Shown here piece by piece: positions 8,061-18,325 of a stretch of 64,000 nucleotides of DNA. Source of the stretch: Spirochaeta cellobiosiphila DSM 17781 (lineage in GTDB: Bacteria; Spirochaetota; Spirochaetia; DSM-17781). Within the stretch, counting starts at the first letter, position 1. Each line of letters starts with the position of its first letter. The stretch is from NCBI RefSeq assembly GCF_000426705.1, contig NZ_AUFW01000007.1, positions 310,001-374,000 on the forward strand. The letters run 5' to 3'. The position numbers were made by a program, and so were the translations under genes. The notes under the pieces are model-generated. The model was given only the letters and a program-made list of their open reading frames with translations. It ran no database searches and was not told the origin of the DNA.

Positions 8061-10125
8061 CCTTAAGATTCTTCTTAGAGGCTTCTGAGATTAAGCGTCG
8101 TTTTTGTCTGGCTTCTTTATTAAAATAATCCTGGGCCCGAAAGGGCTCAGATTCTGTATCTGTTATTTTGACATAAGAACCATCAGGTAATTCACGGTGA
8201 GCATTCGTATTGTCTTTGAAAAAGATATCCAGCATCTTTCTAATTTTGATTTTTAATTTGGAATCAAGCACAGGAAACATAATCTCCACTCTTTTTTCCA
8301 GATTCCTGGGCATCCAATCCGCACTTGATAGATACAGATCCTCATGTCCTCCATATTGAAAATAAAAGATACGGCTGTGCTCAAGATATCTATCAACAAT
8401 ACTTACAACTTCTATATTTTCACTCAAACCGGGAACACCTGGTTTTAACATACAGATACCTCTAATATTTAATTTTATCTGTACCCCCATCTGACTTGCT
8501 TTATACAAAGCATCAATAACTTGAGGATGGGCTAAGGAATTCATTTTTACAAGAATTACACCGGGATTCTCATGGGTTGTGTTATCAATCACAACTTTTA
8601 TTAAATCAAGGATTCGTTCCCTGATACCATCAGGACTCATCCATATGTGTTCAAATTGAGGAATAGAGGAATATCCTGTAATAACATTAAAAAACAAGGC
8701 TATTTCATAAGTGAGAGAATCACTACAAGTAATCAAAGAAAGATCTGTATATAGTTTAGCAGTTTTATCGTTATAGTTACCTGTACCCATATGAACATAA
8801 CGCCGTATCCCTTCATTTTCCCTTCGAATGATCATCATCGCTTTAGAATGAACTTTAAGTTGAGCCACACCATAGATGACAATGACACCAGCTCTTTCCA
8901 ATTCACGAGCCCATAGAATATTTCTGGCTTCATCAAATCTTGCTTTCAACTCGACAAGAACAATGACTTGAATCCCATTCATGGCCGCTTCTTTTAGTGC
9001 TTTAATAATAGGACTATCACCACTAGTTCGATAAAGAGTCATTTTTATACTTAATACCATGGGATCAACAGAAGCTTCTCTCACCATACGAATCACAGGA
9101 CTAAAAGAATCATATGGATGATGTAAAACGATATCACCAGCCTGGATTTGACTCCAAATATCTTCTTCCTGTGATAACTCATTAACTGATTTCCATTCTG
9201 GATACTTTAACGCATCGAAACTGGGAACGAATGCTAAAGCCATAAAGTCTTTAAGATTCAGAGGGCCATCAAAACGGTAAACAGAGTCTTCCGTTAGATC
9301 AAATAAGTTCATCAATTGTTTTTCAATATCCATAGAACTATTAGTAATTTCCATTCGAACAGGAGTACTGTGAAGTCTATCAATAAGAATTTCCTCCATT
9401 GCCTCAACGAAATCGTCTCCTTTCTCTTCATCAACCTCCAAATCAGCATCACGAGTTAAGCGGAAATATGTTGATTCTATGATTTGGTGCCCTGGGAAGA
9501 ACACATCTGATTGGCTAGCAATTACTTCTTCTATTAAAGTAAAACAACTTTCTCCATGAATGTCTGGCAACCAAATTATCCTTTGTTGAGCAGAGGGAAT
9601 TTGCAATATGGCTAATTTTAACTCTTCTTTGCCTTCTTCCTTTAATAGATAAGCAATGTTTAATCCTAAATTCTGAATAACTGGTAGATTCTTTTTGTAA
9701 TCAAGTCTAATAGGACTTAAAACGGAAAAGAGTTCTTTTCTAAATAATTCCTTTATAAAAGCACTTTGTTTTCCATCCAAACCATCATTAGGAATATAAT
9801 GTAGTCCATGATTAATTAATGAGTGAATGATGCTATTTAGTTCTTTATACTGAGAACGGTGTATATCCCGAACCATATCTTCAACGAGCTTGAGTTGTGT
9901 AGAAGGTTTTGTGCCACTAGGACAGGAAATCCTATCACCACCTTCATTTATCTGACGCTTAAGAGACGCTACTCGTACCATGAAAAACTCATCAAAATTC
10001 GAACTCACAATCGATAGGAATTTTAACCGTTCCAGAAGAGGAATGTCTTCTCTACAACCTTCATATAAGACTCTCTTATTGAACTCTACCCAGGATATCT
10101 CTCTAGGAATATATTCATTACTCAT
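8035..10125 (-). CDS. ppk1: Polyphosphate kinase 1
   Basis: PPK1 reversibly moves the gamma-phosphate of ATP onto a growing polyphosphate chain through a phosphohistidine. The 696-residue protein has the complete family pattern: N-terminal ISWVEFNKRVL and SSNFDEFFMVRVA, the PLD-like catalytic core with HPYDSF, QLKVHSKAMM (the autophosphorylated His), GTGNYND, the second His in YLEHSRIFYF, and the late DWMPRNLEKRVE motif. AGAGGT precedes the ATG. It follows ppx by 9 bases in the same direction, so the making and breaking of polyphosphate are encoded together. Confidence 0.97.
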   Translation of the reverse strand: MSNEYIPREISWVEFNKRVLYEGCREDIPLLERLKFLSIVSSNFDEFFMVRVASLKRQINEGGDRISCPSGTKPSTQLKLVEDMVRDIHRSQYKELNSIIHSLINHGLHYIPNDGLDGKQSAFIKELFRKELFSVLSPIRLDYKKNLPVIQNLGLNIAYLLKEEGKEELKLAILQIPSAQQRIIWLPDIHGESCFTLIEEVIASQSDVFFPGHQIIESTYFRLTRDADLEVDEEKGDDFVEAMEEILIDRLHSTPVRMEITNSSMDIEKQLMNLFDLTEDSVYRFDGPLNLKDFMALAFVPSFDALKYPEWKSVNELSQEEDIWSQIQAGDIVLHHPYDSFSPVIRMVREASVDPMVLSIKMTLYRTSGDSPIIKALKEAAMNGIQVIVLVELKARFDEARNILWARELERAGVIVIYGVAQLKVHSKAMMIIRRENEGIRRYVHMGTGNYNDKTAKLYTDLSLITCSDSLTYEIALFFNVITGYSSIPQFEHIWMSPDGIRERILDLIKVVIDNTTHENPGVILVKMNSLAHPQVIDALYKASQMGVQIKLNIRGICMLKPGVPGLSENIEVVSIVDRYLEHSRIFYFQYGGHEDLYLSSADWMPRNLEKRVEIMFPVLDSKLKIKIRKMLDIFFKDNTNAHRELPDGSYVKITDTESEPFRAQDYFNKEARQKRRLISEASKKNLKVRRKLPER

Positions 10126-10134
10126 TTATTACCT

Positions 10135-11631
10135 CTACCTCAACAAAACTTTAAGACCAAACACATCTTCGAACATAGCAGCTTTAGCTGATAGACTAAA
10201 ACGTTCAACAGATATATCTCCTTGATGATCACAATGAATGATTAAACGATCATGAGAACGATCAACCTTTATGGAACGAATTCTTTGGGCATGCCCACGA
10301 TCCAAGGCATCAGCAACCCTTAGGATACTTGCTAATTTTAACACGATTAGACGATGTTCTCTATTGAGAGATGTATAAGCAGTATGGTTGCTTTGGGGAG
10401 GATTCTTTCTATGATATCTTACTAAGTTGGCAACAACTTTTAACTCTATTTCATTCAAACCAAATATTTCTGAATTAAGAACCAGGTACATTCCATGTTT
10501 ATGATGACCTGAGCTTTTTACAAATGTACCAATATCATGTAGTATAGAACCGACTTCCAGTAATAGTCTGGATCTTTCTTTTAGACCATGTTCTTCTGTT
10601 AATTGATCAAATAAGGACAATCCCAGTTTTGTGACATGCCTGGCATGGGCCATGTCATAATTATATTTCTTCCCCAAACTAATAGCACTTGCCACTATTT
10701 GACGTGAATATCTTTCTCGTAAAGTATTATCAGCTAATCCCTTTACATCAACAAAAACACCCTCATCCACACTGACATCAGGTATAATGATTTCGTTAGC
10801 CGTCGTTGCTAATACGAATAACTTGAGGATACCGATAGCAGCTTTATAGCCTTCCTCTCTTAAAGAAGATCCCTCAAATATATGATTTGATGTTTTATGA
10901 AATTTATCATTAGAACAGATCTGATATCGTTCATCCTCATTCTTAGGAAGATTTTCTGATATCATTTTTGCATAGGAACCAATCGCAACAATGGTCCTAA
11001 TTGAGGATAAACGCATCTCTGAATCCAGACGTTCCAACTGGGGCCTCATATTTTGTGTCAGAAAATTTTCCAGATTCTCTCCCAAGTGGCCTGAATCATT
11101 CAATATTTGTTGTTCCACTCGAACAGCCCCGAGGGACAGGGAATGGACAGCAGCCATCTTACCCCTGCGAAGTAATATCACCTCCGTGGAACCACCTCCA
11201 ACTCCGATGATAATCGCATTTGTACGACTGAGTTTGGTTTGTACACCCTCAAGTGCATATTGTACAGCCATATAACTGAGGCGAATTTCTTCTATACCAT
11301 CAACGACTTTAATTCTAAATCCAGTTCTCACTTCCACACGATCAAGAAAAGCATCTCGATTCTTTGCTTCCCTTAAAGCACTGGTAGCGATTACCTTCAC
11401 ATCTTCAGGCCTAACATTCCAACCTTTCAACTGCTCTTTAAAGTGTTTTAATATCTCAATGGCCATATTCATCGTTCTTAGTTGAACAAAACCTCCAGTA
11501 AAAACATCTTTTCCCAGGGGAATCATCTTCTCAGAACTATCAATGACCCGATAACCTCTATCTGTAAAAAACTCAGCTATTACTAAGCGAAACTGACTTG
11601 AACCGATATGAATAACAGCGTCTAACTTCAT
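10135..11631 (-). CDS. ppx: Exopolyphosphatase/GppA family protein with HD domain
   Basis: 498 residues. The N-terminal 300 residues are the ASKHA-fold Ppx/GppA phosphatase, with the phosphate-binding loop GVGGGSTEV at 143-151 and ATSALREAKN near 83-91. The C-terminal third is an HD-type domain (HARHV near 329, HD at 365-366, then HHKHG), as in long Ppx proteins that bind polyphosphate or pppGpp. It removes terminal phosphates from polyphosphate and may also hydrolyse pppGpp; sequence does not separate the two. Directly upstream of ppk1. A TATAAT-like -10 lies at 11674-11669 on the minus strand and AAGGG precedes the ATG. Confidence 0.93.
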   Translation of the reverse strand: MKLDAVIHIGSSQFRLVIAEFFTDRGYRVIDSSEKMIPLGKDVFTGGFVQLRTMNMAIEILKHFKEQLKGWNVRPEDVKVIATSALREAKNRDAFLDRVEVRTGFRIKVVDGIEEIRLSYMAVQYALEGVQTKLSRTNAIIIGVGGGSTEVILLRRGKMAAVHSLSLGAVRVEQQILNDSGHLGENLENFLTQNMRPQLERLDSEMRLSSIRTIVAIGSYAKMISENLPKNEDERYQICSNDKFHKTSNHIFEGSSLREEGYKAAIGILKLFVLATTANEIIIPDVSVDEGVFVDVKGLADNTLRERYSRQIVASAISLGKKYNYDMAHARHVTKLGLSLFDQLTEEHGLKERSRLLLEVGSILHDIGTFVKSSGHHKHGMYLVLNSEIFGLNEIELKVVANLVRYHRKNPPQSNHTAYTSLNREHRLIVLKLASILRVADALDRGHAQRIRSIKVDRSHDRLIIHCDHQGDISVERFSLSAKAAMFEDVFGLKVLLR

Positions 11632-11740
11632 ATAAAAACCCTTGTACTATTTGTGACTCTACTACTCTATTATATCAATGTTTGTTTAAATAAAAATACT
11701 GTTAAATTTAGACTAGAGATAAGAAGGTCTTTTCAACCAT

Positions 11741-12556
11741 TTATTCGAGGATAAAGGAATGTAAAACAGCCTGTTCCTGATAAGACAATTTATGTATCAA
11801 GGTTAATTGATCGACTAGATAAGAACTATTGGACCATGAATTGTGATTCGCAGTTATGGCGTATTGTTCTGCTTGATATAGATTTCCAGAATAGAACCGG
11901 CCTAACATATTGATATCAAAAAGAAAAGCTTCAAAATATCTTCCAGAAATAAGGGATGATGCGAAAAGAGCAGCAAAGGAACTATTGAGTAATAACGCAA
12001 GACTTCCCTGCCCCCAATAACCAGAATAATAGTGGCCTAATCCTGGTACATAAGCAAGTTTCCTAGCTAGTTTTGGACTTTTATAATGATCAATAAAAGA
12101 GTCCTCATTTGATTGATCACTGGTTTCATCAAGCAGATTGATAAGCTGCTCTGTTTGACCATTTATATAATAGGATTTGATTAATAAAAGATTTGACCAT
12201 TGTATTACTGCTGGGTTATCAGAGAAAAATCTTAGCTGTCCTAGTATTAATTGGGCTTCTTGTTCTCTTCCGTTCTTACTCATAAACACTGACAATAGCA
12301 AGTTTAATCTATCACTCTCGTCAACACTCTTTATACCGGGAAGAATATAATTGATGTAATTAATTCCATGTTCATAATCCTTCAAATTCCAGTATTTAAG
12401 AATAATACCTAAGGATAGTGTAAAGGAACTATCTTCCCTAAAAAAATCAATGCGAAGCTGTTCTCGTAATTGCTCCTTTTCAAGGGAACTGTTAAAAGAA
12501 TCGGAATAGATTTGTATTGTGAGTAATAACAGGATACTAAGGAAGAATGCTTTCAT
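11741..12556 (-). CDS. Secreted/membrane protein with PGLG-type hydrophobic domain (271 aa)
   Basis: The likely start is the ATG at 12556, which opens a good signal peptide (KAFFLSILLLLTIQIYS); an in-frame ATG at 12580 would put a glycine-lysine stretch ahead of it. Residues 20-160 are helical and TPR-like. A domain beginning VPGLGHYYSGYWGQG then has two or three hydrophobic helices, resembling the PGLGQxYxG domain found in DUF5683-type proteins. The neighbouring gene has the same order of parts. Last of four same-strand overlapping genes that begin with a LolA-like carrier. Function unknown; an envelope role is inferred from the signal peptide and neighbours. Confidence 0.72.
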   Translation of the reverse strand: MKAFFLSILLLLTIQIYSDSFNSSLEKEQLREQLRIDFFREDSSFTLSLGIILKYWNLKDYEHGINYINYILPGIKSVDESDRLNLLLSVFMSKNGREQEAQLILGQLRFFSDNPAVIQWSNLLLIKSYYINGQTEQLINLLDETSDQSNEDSFIDHYKSPKLARKLAYVPGLGHYYSGYWGQGSLALLLNSSFAALFASSLISGRYFEAFLFDINMLGRFYSGNLYQAEQYAITANHNSWSNSSYLVDQLTLIHKLSYQEQAVLHSFILE

Positions 12557-13313
12557 TAACCCTTTTCCAATAATCATCACTCAAGGAATCATAATATTGG
12601 TCATTGTATCTAATGGCTTCCGTATAACCACCATAGATTCCACCAAGATAAAATAAACTTGTTGTGCTGAATGATAATACAAAAGCAGGATTATCCAAGC
12701 CATAATTCTTGTACAATTCCCAACTCACGAGACTGAAAGTACCTGTAACTGCAACTTCCAAAAACATACTTGTCCAATTATGACTATATCCATAACCTAA
12801 ACCAGGAAAGAGGGTACTTAGAAATCCCCCCAATAAAGGACTCTTCTTTTTAAAACCTCTTCCTTCTGCGGCAAGATCTACGATAAAACTGAAGGAAGTA
12901 TTGTCTAATACACTGGACTGATCAATGACAGCATCAAAATTATAAGACAGAAAATCGATAGAACCTGACATCTCAGGAGAGATCTGATCCTGTGAAACTA
13001 ATAATTCATTATTTCCTCTTAAAGAAGACAAAATGGATCTATCCAAGTCACCAGCTAATAAATAATTCTTAGCAGCTAGATCAAACCGTTGTAGTTTATA
13101 GGCTAATATAGCCATTTTGTCATAATAGAGTTTTCGATCTTCCTCAGATTCAGCTATATAAACTAACTTTTCATATTCTCCATAAGCCAGTACTTTTTCA
13201 TCTATGATTTCAAGATATTGGGCAAAGTCTTCCAACTTATCAATAGAATAGAAATCCTGTGAATATAGAACACTGGAGGAGAGCAGACAAAAAGCTATAA
13301 AAAAAAGCCTCAC
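12537..13313 (-). CDS. Secreted/membrane protein with PGLGYGY domain (258 aa)
   Basis: Begins with GTG at 13313 that overlaps the yidD stop by 3-4 bases, with GGAG seven bases upstream, which implies coupled translation. A signal peptide (RLFFIAFCLLSSSVLYSQ) is followed by a helical, TPR-like region and then a domain starting FPGLGYGYSHNW with two to three hydrophobic helices. Architecture matches the following gene, so the two are probably diverged duplicates. I cannot assign a function. Confidence 0.72.
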   Translation of the reverse strand: MRLFFIAFCLLSSSVLYSQDFYSIDKLEDFAQYLEIIDEKVLAYGEYEKLVYIAESEEDRKLYYDKMAILAYKLQRFDLAAKNYLLAGDLDRSILSSLRGNNELLVSQDQISPEMSGSIDFLSYNFDAVIDQSSVLDNTSFSFIVDLAAEGRGFKKKSPLLGGFLSTLFPGLGYGYSHNWTSMFLEVAVTGTFSLVSWELYKNYGLDNPAFVLSFSTTSLFYLGGIYGGYTEAIRYNDQYYDSLSDDYWKRVNESILP

Positions 13314-13645
13314 TTTGTTCTCCCTGGTAGAGGTAAAGGATCTAAATAATGTCCTTCTGAATCAACTTTATAGGGAGATACTTGATACTTATGACATCTC
13401 AATAACCGCTCGGCCCCCATCAAGCTTCCTTTGACAGGGCCATAAAGCTGTATGGCCTGTCGAGTATACTCCGAACAAGTTGGGGAAAAAACACAGGAAG
13501 GTCTATCCTGAGAAGATATATAGCTTTGATACAAATGCATCACTCCTTTGAAAGGAAGGATGGCCACATCCTTTGGACTGAAGGAACTCCCAGAAATCCC
13601 AAGAGAAAGGAAACTACTTAGTAGTAAAATCTTTAATATTTGCAT
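13310..13645 (-). CDS. yidD: YidD-family protein with N-terminal signal sequence
   Basis: YidD helps inner-membrane proteins insert together with YidC. The core is plain: YQSYISSQDRPSCVFSPTCS, then EYTRQAIQLYGPVKGS, RLLRCHKY and a terminal DPLPLPG, with the three conserved cysteines. Usual YidD proteins are 70-100 residues and begin with a short amphipathic helix. Here about 20 residues of clean signal sequence (LKILLLSSFLSLGISGSS) come first, so the domain may sit in the periplasm or be anchored differently. ATG at 13645 is used; an in-frame TTG at 13660 is also possible. The gene overlaps the LolA-like gene upstream and the PGLG gene downstream. Confidence 0.9.
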   Translation of the reverse strand: MQILKILLLSSFLSLGISGSSFSPKDVAILPFKGVMHLYQSYISSQDRPSCVFSPTCSEYTRQAIQLYGPVKGSLMGAERLLRCHKYQVSPYKVDSEGHYLDPLPLPGRTK

Positions 13646-14324
13646 CTTTAGGAATCTCAAACTCTAGAATATCATCAGGTAAGGGTTCATTAAAAATAGG
13701 AGATAAATACTCGATTTCAAATTCAGAAGTACCTTTGGAGGAAACAAATTTAGATAGAATTACCTTGGGAAAATCTGCAACCTGCTCATCAAAGTCAGAG
13801 TATTTTGTTTCATTTGTCACTCTACCATTTTTAGCGATCTCTCTGTAGGCAACGATTTGCCTATTTGCGTACTCTAATTCGACATGATCCAACACTTTTT
13901 TTAAATTATCAGGAGGCAACCAAAAAGTTATCAGATGATCATCCTTCTTTTCTTGATTGTCCAAGACAAAACCAATGCTACTTAGACCCATATCCTTAAC
14001 TTGACGTTGTGTAAATTGATCGATAACGGGACTAGTTTTAATTCCTCCCGGAAAGATATAAACAATATTCTCAGTAGGATAATAAAATTTAATATTATCC
14101 GAATTATATTGAATCACCTGACTGACAGGACTATTTATTTTTATAAGCAAAAAACCAGGATGAGAATAGAAAATCTCCCCCTTAACTATCTGATCCTCTT
14201 TTCCTTCTTCCTTCTGTGTTTGAATAAACTTTACCTGGGCTTGTTGCACATCCTGAGCAAAGAGATTCATACCAACAATAATATACAAGGATAAAAATAA
14301 TATCTTAAGATAATTACTTATCAT
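13614..14324 (-). CDS. LolA-like outer-membrane lipoprotein carrier
   Basis: 236 residues with a signal peptide ending NLFAQ. The mature part is beta-rich and follows the LolA-type pattern of a half-barrel: an early VKGEIFYSHPGFLLIKINSP (substrate groove strands), QVIQYNSDNIKFYYPTENIVYIF, and later DFDEQVADFPKVILSKF. LolA carries lipoproteins across the periplasm to the outer membrane. Overall similarity is at the fold and pattern level, so another LolA-superfamily role is possible. Head of a leftward set with yidD and two PGLG proteins, opposite in direction to the large secreted protein at 14432. Confidence 0.72.
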   Translation of the reverse strand: MISNYLKILFLSLYIIVGMNLFAQDVQQAQVKFIQTQKEEGKEDQIVKGEIFYSHPGFLLIKINSPVSQVIQYNSDNIKFYYPTENIVYIFPGGIKTSPVIDQFTQRQVKDMGLSSIGFVLDNQEKKDDHLITFWLPPDNLKKVLDHVELEYANRQIVAYREIAKNGRVTNETKYSDFDEQVADFPKVILSKFVSSKGTSEFEIEYLSPIFNEPLPDDILEFEIPKDANIKDFTTK

Positions 14325-14431
14325 AATGGTCTAACTCTGAAAAACATCATTTATCATGTTTATTTATCTCCATTTGTTGGTATTATTAAACAAATGTTAT
14401 ATCAATGTAAATATAATTAAAGGATACAAGC

Positions 14432-17197
14432 TTGAATAAAATCAGATATATCATTCTTTTGTTGGTTACAATAAGTATAATTCCTTCTTTTGCACAAACT
14501 CAACTATTCCCTCCTCATAAGAATTGGCAGGAGATAGAAACTGGTCAAATTAGAGTTATTTATCCCCAAGAAATGGAAGAAGAGGCTTTATTACTAGCTG
14601 AGAAATTTCTTTATTTGCAAGAATATTTAGGTGTTTCCCTTAATTCAGAGATTCCCAAATGGCCTGTCATTCTCAATAACGACAGTTTAATCAGCAATGC
14701 TTTTGTTACTGTAGCACCCCATAGATCAGAATGGTATTCTGTCCCCTTTTTAGAATCAGATCTGACTATCCCCTGGTATGATTTATTAGCCATTCATGAA
14801 GGAAGACATATCTATCAGTTTGCCAAAGTTGATAATGGATTAATCAAGCTGGCCCACCTTCTCTTTGGTCAATACGGCCAAGGGGCTATGTCAGGATTGA
14901 ATTTCCCAGCTTGGTTCTATGAAGGGGATGCCGTCTTAACAGAGACACTACTAAGCCAGTCAGGTAGAGGAAGAAGTCCCTCTTTTGAAATGGCACAACG
15001 AGCTATCCTGTTAGAAGGTAAAGACTATAATTATGATCAAGCTTATCTTGGCTCATTCAATGAATACATTCCTAATCATTATGTTCTTGGATATATTCTA
15101 AGTAATCAAATAAGGAGAGATTATGGACTACTCTCCTATGAAGAAACAATAAAAGCCACTACATGGATGCCCTTACTAAGTTATAGTATGGATATGGGAA
15201 GCTTATTTTCAATAAGTACAACTCCCTCCTCAATCTACTATAGAAGTATGTTACATTTATTTGACATATACACTGGTAATACTGCTCTTACGATCCATCC
15301 AATGAAGGAACAGGTATCGCCCCAATCTAATATATGGACTAAATATACCGGACTTAGTGTTAATGATAATAAAATATACTCTCTTCAATCAGAGTTAGGT
15401 AGGACTTCCTCTCTCGCAGCTATTAACACAGAAGAAGAGCCCCCCCTATTAGAACATTTATCCAGTGATGTTAGTTTTGATATGACTAATGGACAACTGG
15501 TAAGAACAGAAATTTCTTATAATCCTAAATGGAGTCGAGAAAGCTATTCCAATATCATCTTGTCAAATATTAAAAAAGGCCAATCAACGACAATAACAAC
15601 AGAAGGAAGATATTTCTTACCTCACTTTATAGGTCCAGACAACAATATTATCAGCCTCTACTTCACAAGGAATAATACGTATGAATATCGAATCTTGGAT
15701 CAAGAAGGCCACTTAGAGGAAAAGCTTCGCCTTGATCCTTCTTGGACTATGTACTCACCAACACCAAGTAATACAGGTCGTAAATTAGTTTTTGTGAGAC
15801 AAAAAGAGGGAATACGCCAACTCGTTTTATTCGACAGAGATACAGATGAACTCCAAGTACTATTAGAATCAGAAACAGAAGGTTTTCGCCACTTATATTG
15901 GGACGAAGAAAACTCAAATATTTATTATTCGTCCCCCTATTCTGGAATTGATAATATTTATGTTCTCAACACAGAAACTCATGAGGAATTTAGAGTCACA
16001 GATTTGAAATATGGTGGATTCAATCCTCTTATACATAAAGGTAAGCTCTATTTTATAGAGTATAAGAACAGTGATGAAGGATATGTAATAAGTGCAATAC
16101 CTACAAAGGATTTAGAACTTCAGCCCAAATATCAAATTACTGTAAAAAGAACTGATTTATTTTCTGATTTACAAAACCAGGAGCCAAAAGTTGATGTTAC
16201 AAGCATTAACACTGTTAAACATGATTTTAAGCCCACAAAATACAACTCCTTCAAGGATACGATCATACCCCATTCCTGGACTTTAACTAGTAGTGTTGTC
16301 CATAGTTCTGATATAGGATTCTTCCTTTATGGTGATGATTTATTTCAAAACTATAGTTGGTCTACTGGTCCTTTATATGACCAAGAGGAAGAAGAATGGG
16401 GTTACTATTTCAACTTAAAAGTAAATCGTTTATATCCCCACCTTTATTTTCAAACCTTTTGGGGAGAAAGAAATTATCAGGATCTAGCCTGGAATCAGTT
16501 AATTCTGTGGGGAGGTCTGGACTTTCCTTTAGAACTATCAAAGGGTGAAAATACTACTTATCTGGATTGGAACAATTCTTTAGCCTATGTTAATGAGGAA
16601 GAAGATATTGATGAAGCTTATTTTTTGTTATCTACAGCCTTCCAATTCCAACATTACTATGGGTATGGAAATAGAAGATTAACACCTCAAAAAGGGTTCA
16701 TACTTAATACAGCATACAAAACAACATCAGAAGGAAGTCTTGGTGCTGATAGATATTTAGCTAGTATCTGGGGATCTATCTTTCTACCTGGAATATTTAC
16801 TGATGCGTCCACTGAAATAACTGGAGGAATAGAAAAAACAGTATATGACCAAATACCATTGGATGAGGTCATTCCTTTGCCCTATGGATACACTGATATG
16901 AAGATTCCAGATGTCCGAATTCAATCAACATTACGATGGAATGTTCCACTTTTTTATCCCAATTGGAATTTCTTGGGAATCAGCTACCTTAAGCGAATAA
17001 GTACCACTTTTTACGCCCAACTACATTCTACTGATAACTATGATGAAGTTTATCCAACCCTAGGCAACGAGATGCATATGTGGATTATTCCGGGTAGAGT
17101 CAAAACGGCTTTGTTAGATTTAGTTATTCGTACAGGATATGCACCACAAAAAGAAAGTCCAATCTTCCTAGGTTTTTTCTTAAATGGGAGCTTCTAA
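14432..17197 (+). CDS. Secreted HExxH metallopeptidase/beta-propeller protein with outer-membrane barrel-like C-terminus
   Basis: 921 residues from a TTG start preceded by AAAGGA. A signal peptide ends PSFAQ. Residues 30-200 form a gluzincin-like peptidase domain: HEGRH at 122-126 fits HExxH and E164 in FYEGDAVLTE is placed as the third zinc ligand 38 residues later. Residues 290-560 have repeated TolB/propeller-style strands such as GRKLVFVRQK and NIYYSSPYSGIDNIYVLN. The last 300 residues show alternating aromatic/hydrophobic strands and end in FLNGSF; a terminal Phe is typical of outer-membrane barrels. Peptidase activity is inferred from the motif. Divergent from the LolA cluster. Confidence 0.82.
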   Translation: MNKIRYIILLLVTISIIPSFAQTQLFPPHKNWQEIETGQIRVIYPQEMEEEALLLAEKFLYLQEYLGVSLNSEIPKWPVILNNDSLISNAFVTVAPHRSEWYSVPFLESDLTIPWYDLLAIHEGRHIYQFAKVDNGLIKLAHLLFGQYGQGAMSGLNFPAWFYEGDAVLTETLLSQSGRGRSPSFEMAQRAILLEGKDYNYDQAYLGSFNEYIPNHYVLGYILSNQIRRDYGLLSYEETIKATTWMPLLSYSMDMGSLFSISTTPSSIYYRSMLHLFDIYTGNTALTIHPMKEQVSPQSNIWTKYTGLSVNDNKIYSLQSELGRTSSLAAINTEEEPPLLEHLSSDVSFDMTNGQLVRTEISYNPKWSRESYSNIILSNIKKGQSTTITTEGRYFLPHFIGPDNNIISLYFTRNNTYEYRILDQEGHLEEKLRLDPSWTMYSPTPSNTGRKLVFVRQKEGIRQLVLFDRDTDELQVLLESETEGFRHLYWDEENSNIYYSSPYSGIDNIYVLNTETHEEFRVTDLKYGGFNPLIHKGKLYFIEYKNSDEGYVISAIPTKDLELQPKYQITVKRTDLFSDLQNQEPKVDVTSINTVKHDFKPTKYNSFKDTIIPHSWTLTSSVVHSSDIGFFLYGDDLFQNYSWSTGPLYDQEEEEWGYYFNLKVNRLYPHLYFQTFWGERNYQDLAWNQLILWGGLDFPLELSKGENTTYLDWNNSLAYVNEEEDIDEAYFLLSTAFQFQHYYGYGNRRLTPQKGFILNTAYKTTSEGSLGADRYLASIWGSIFLPGIFTDASTEITGGIEKTVYDQIPLDEVIPLPYGYTDMKIPDVRIQSTLRWNVPLFYPNWNFLGISYLKRISTTFYAQLHSTDNYDEVYPTLGNEMHMWIIPGRVKTALLDLVIRTGYAPQKESPIFLGFFLNGSF

Positions 17198-17235
17198 GGT
17201 TGACTTAAAATTTAAGCACAAATAAAGTACCTTAA

Positions 17236-18324
<1,089 letters not shown>

Positions 18325-18325
18325 A

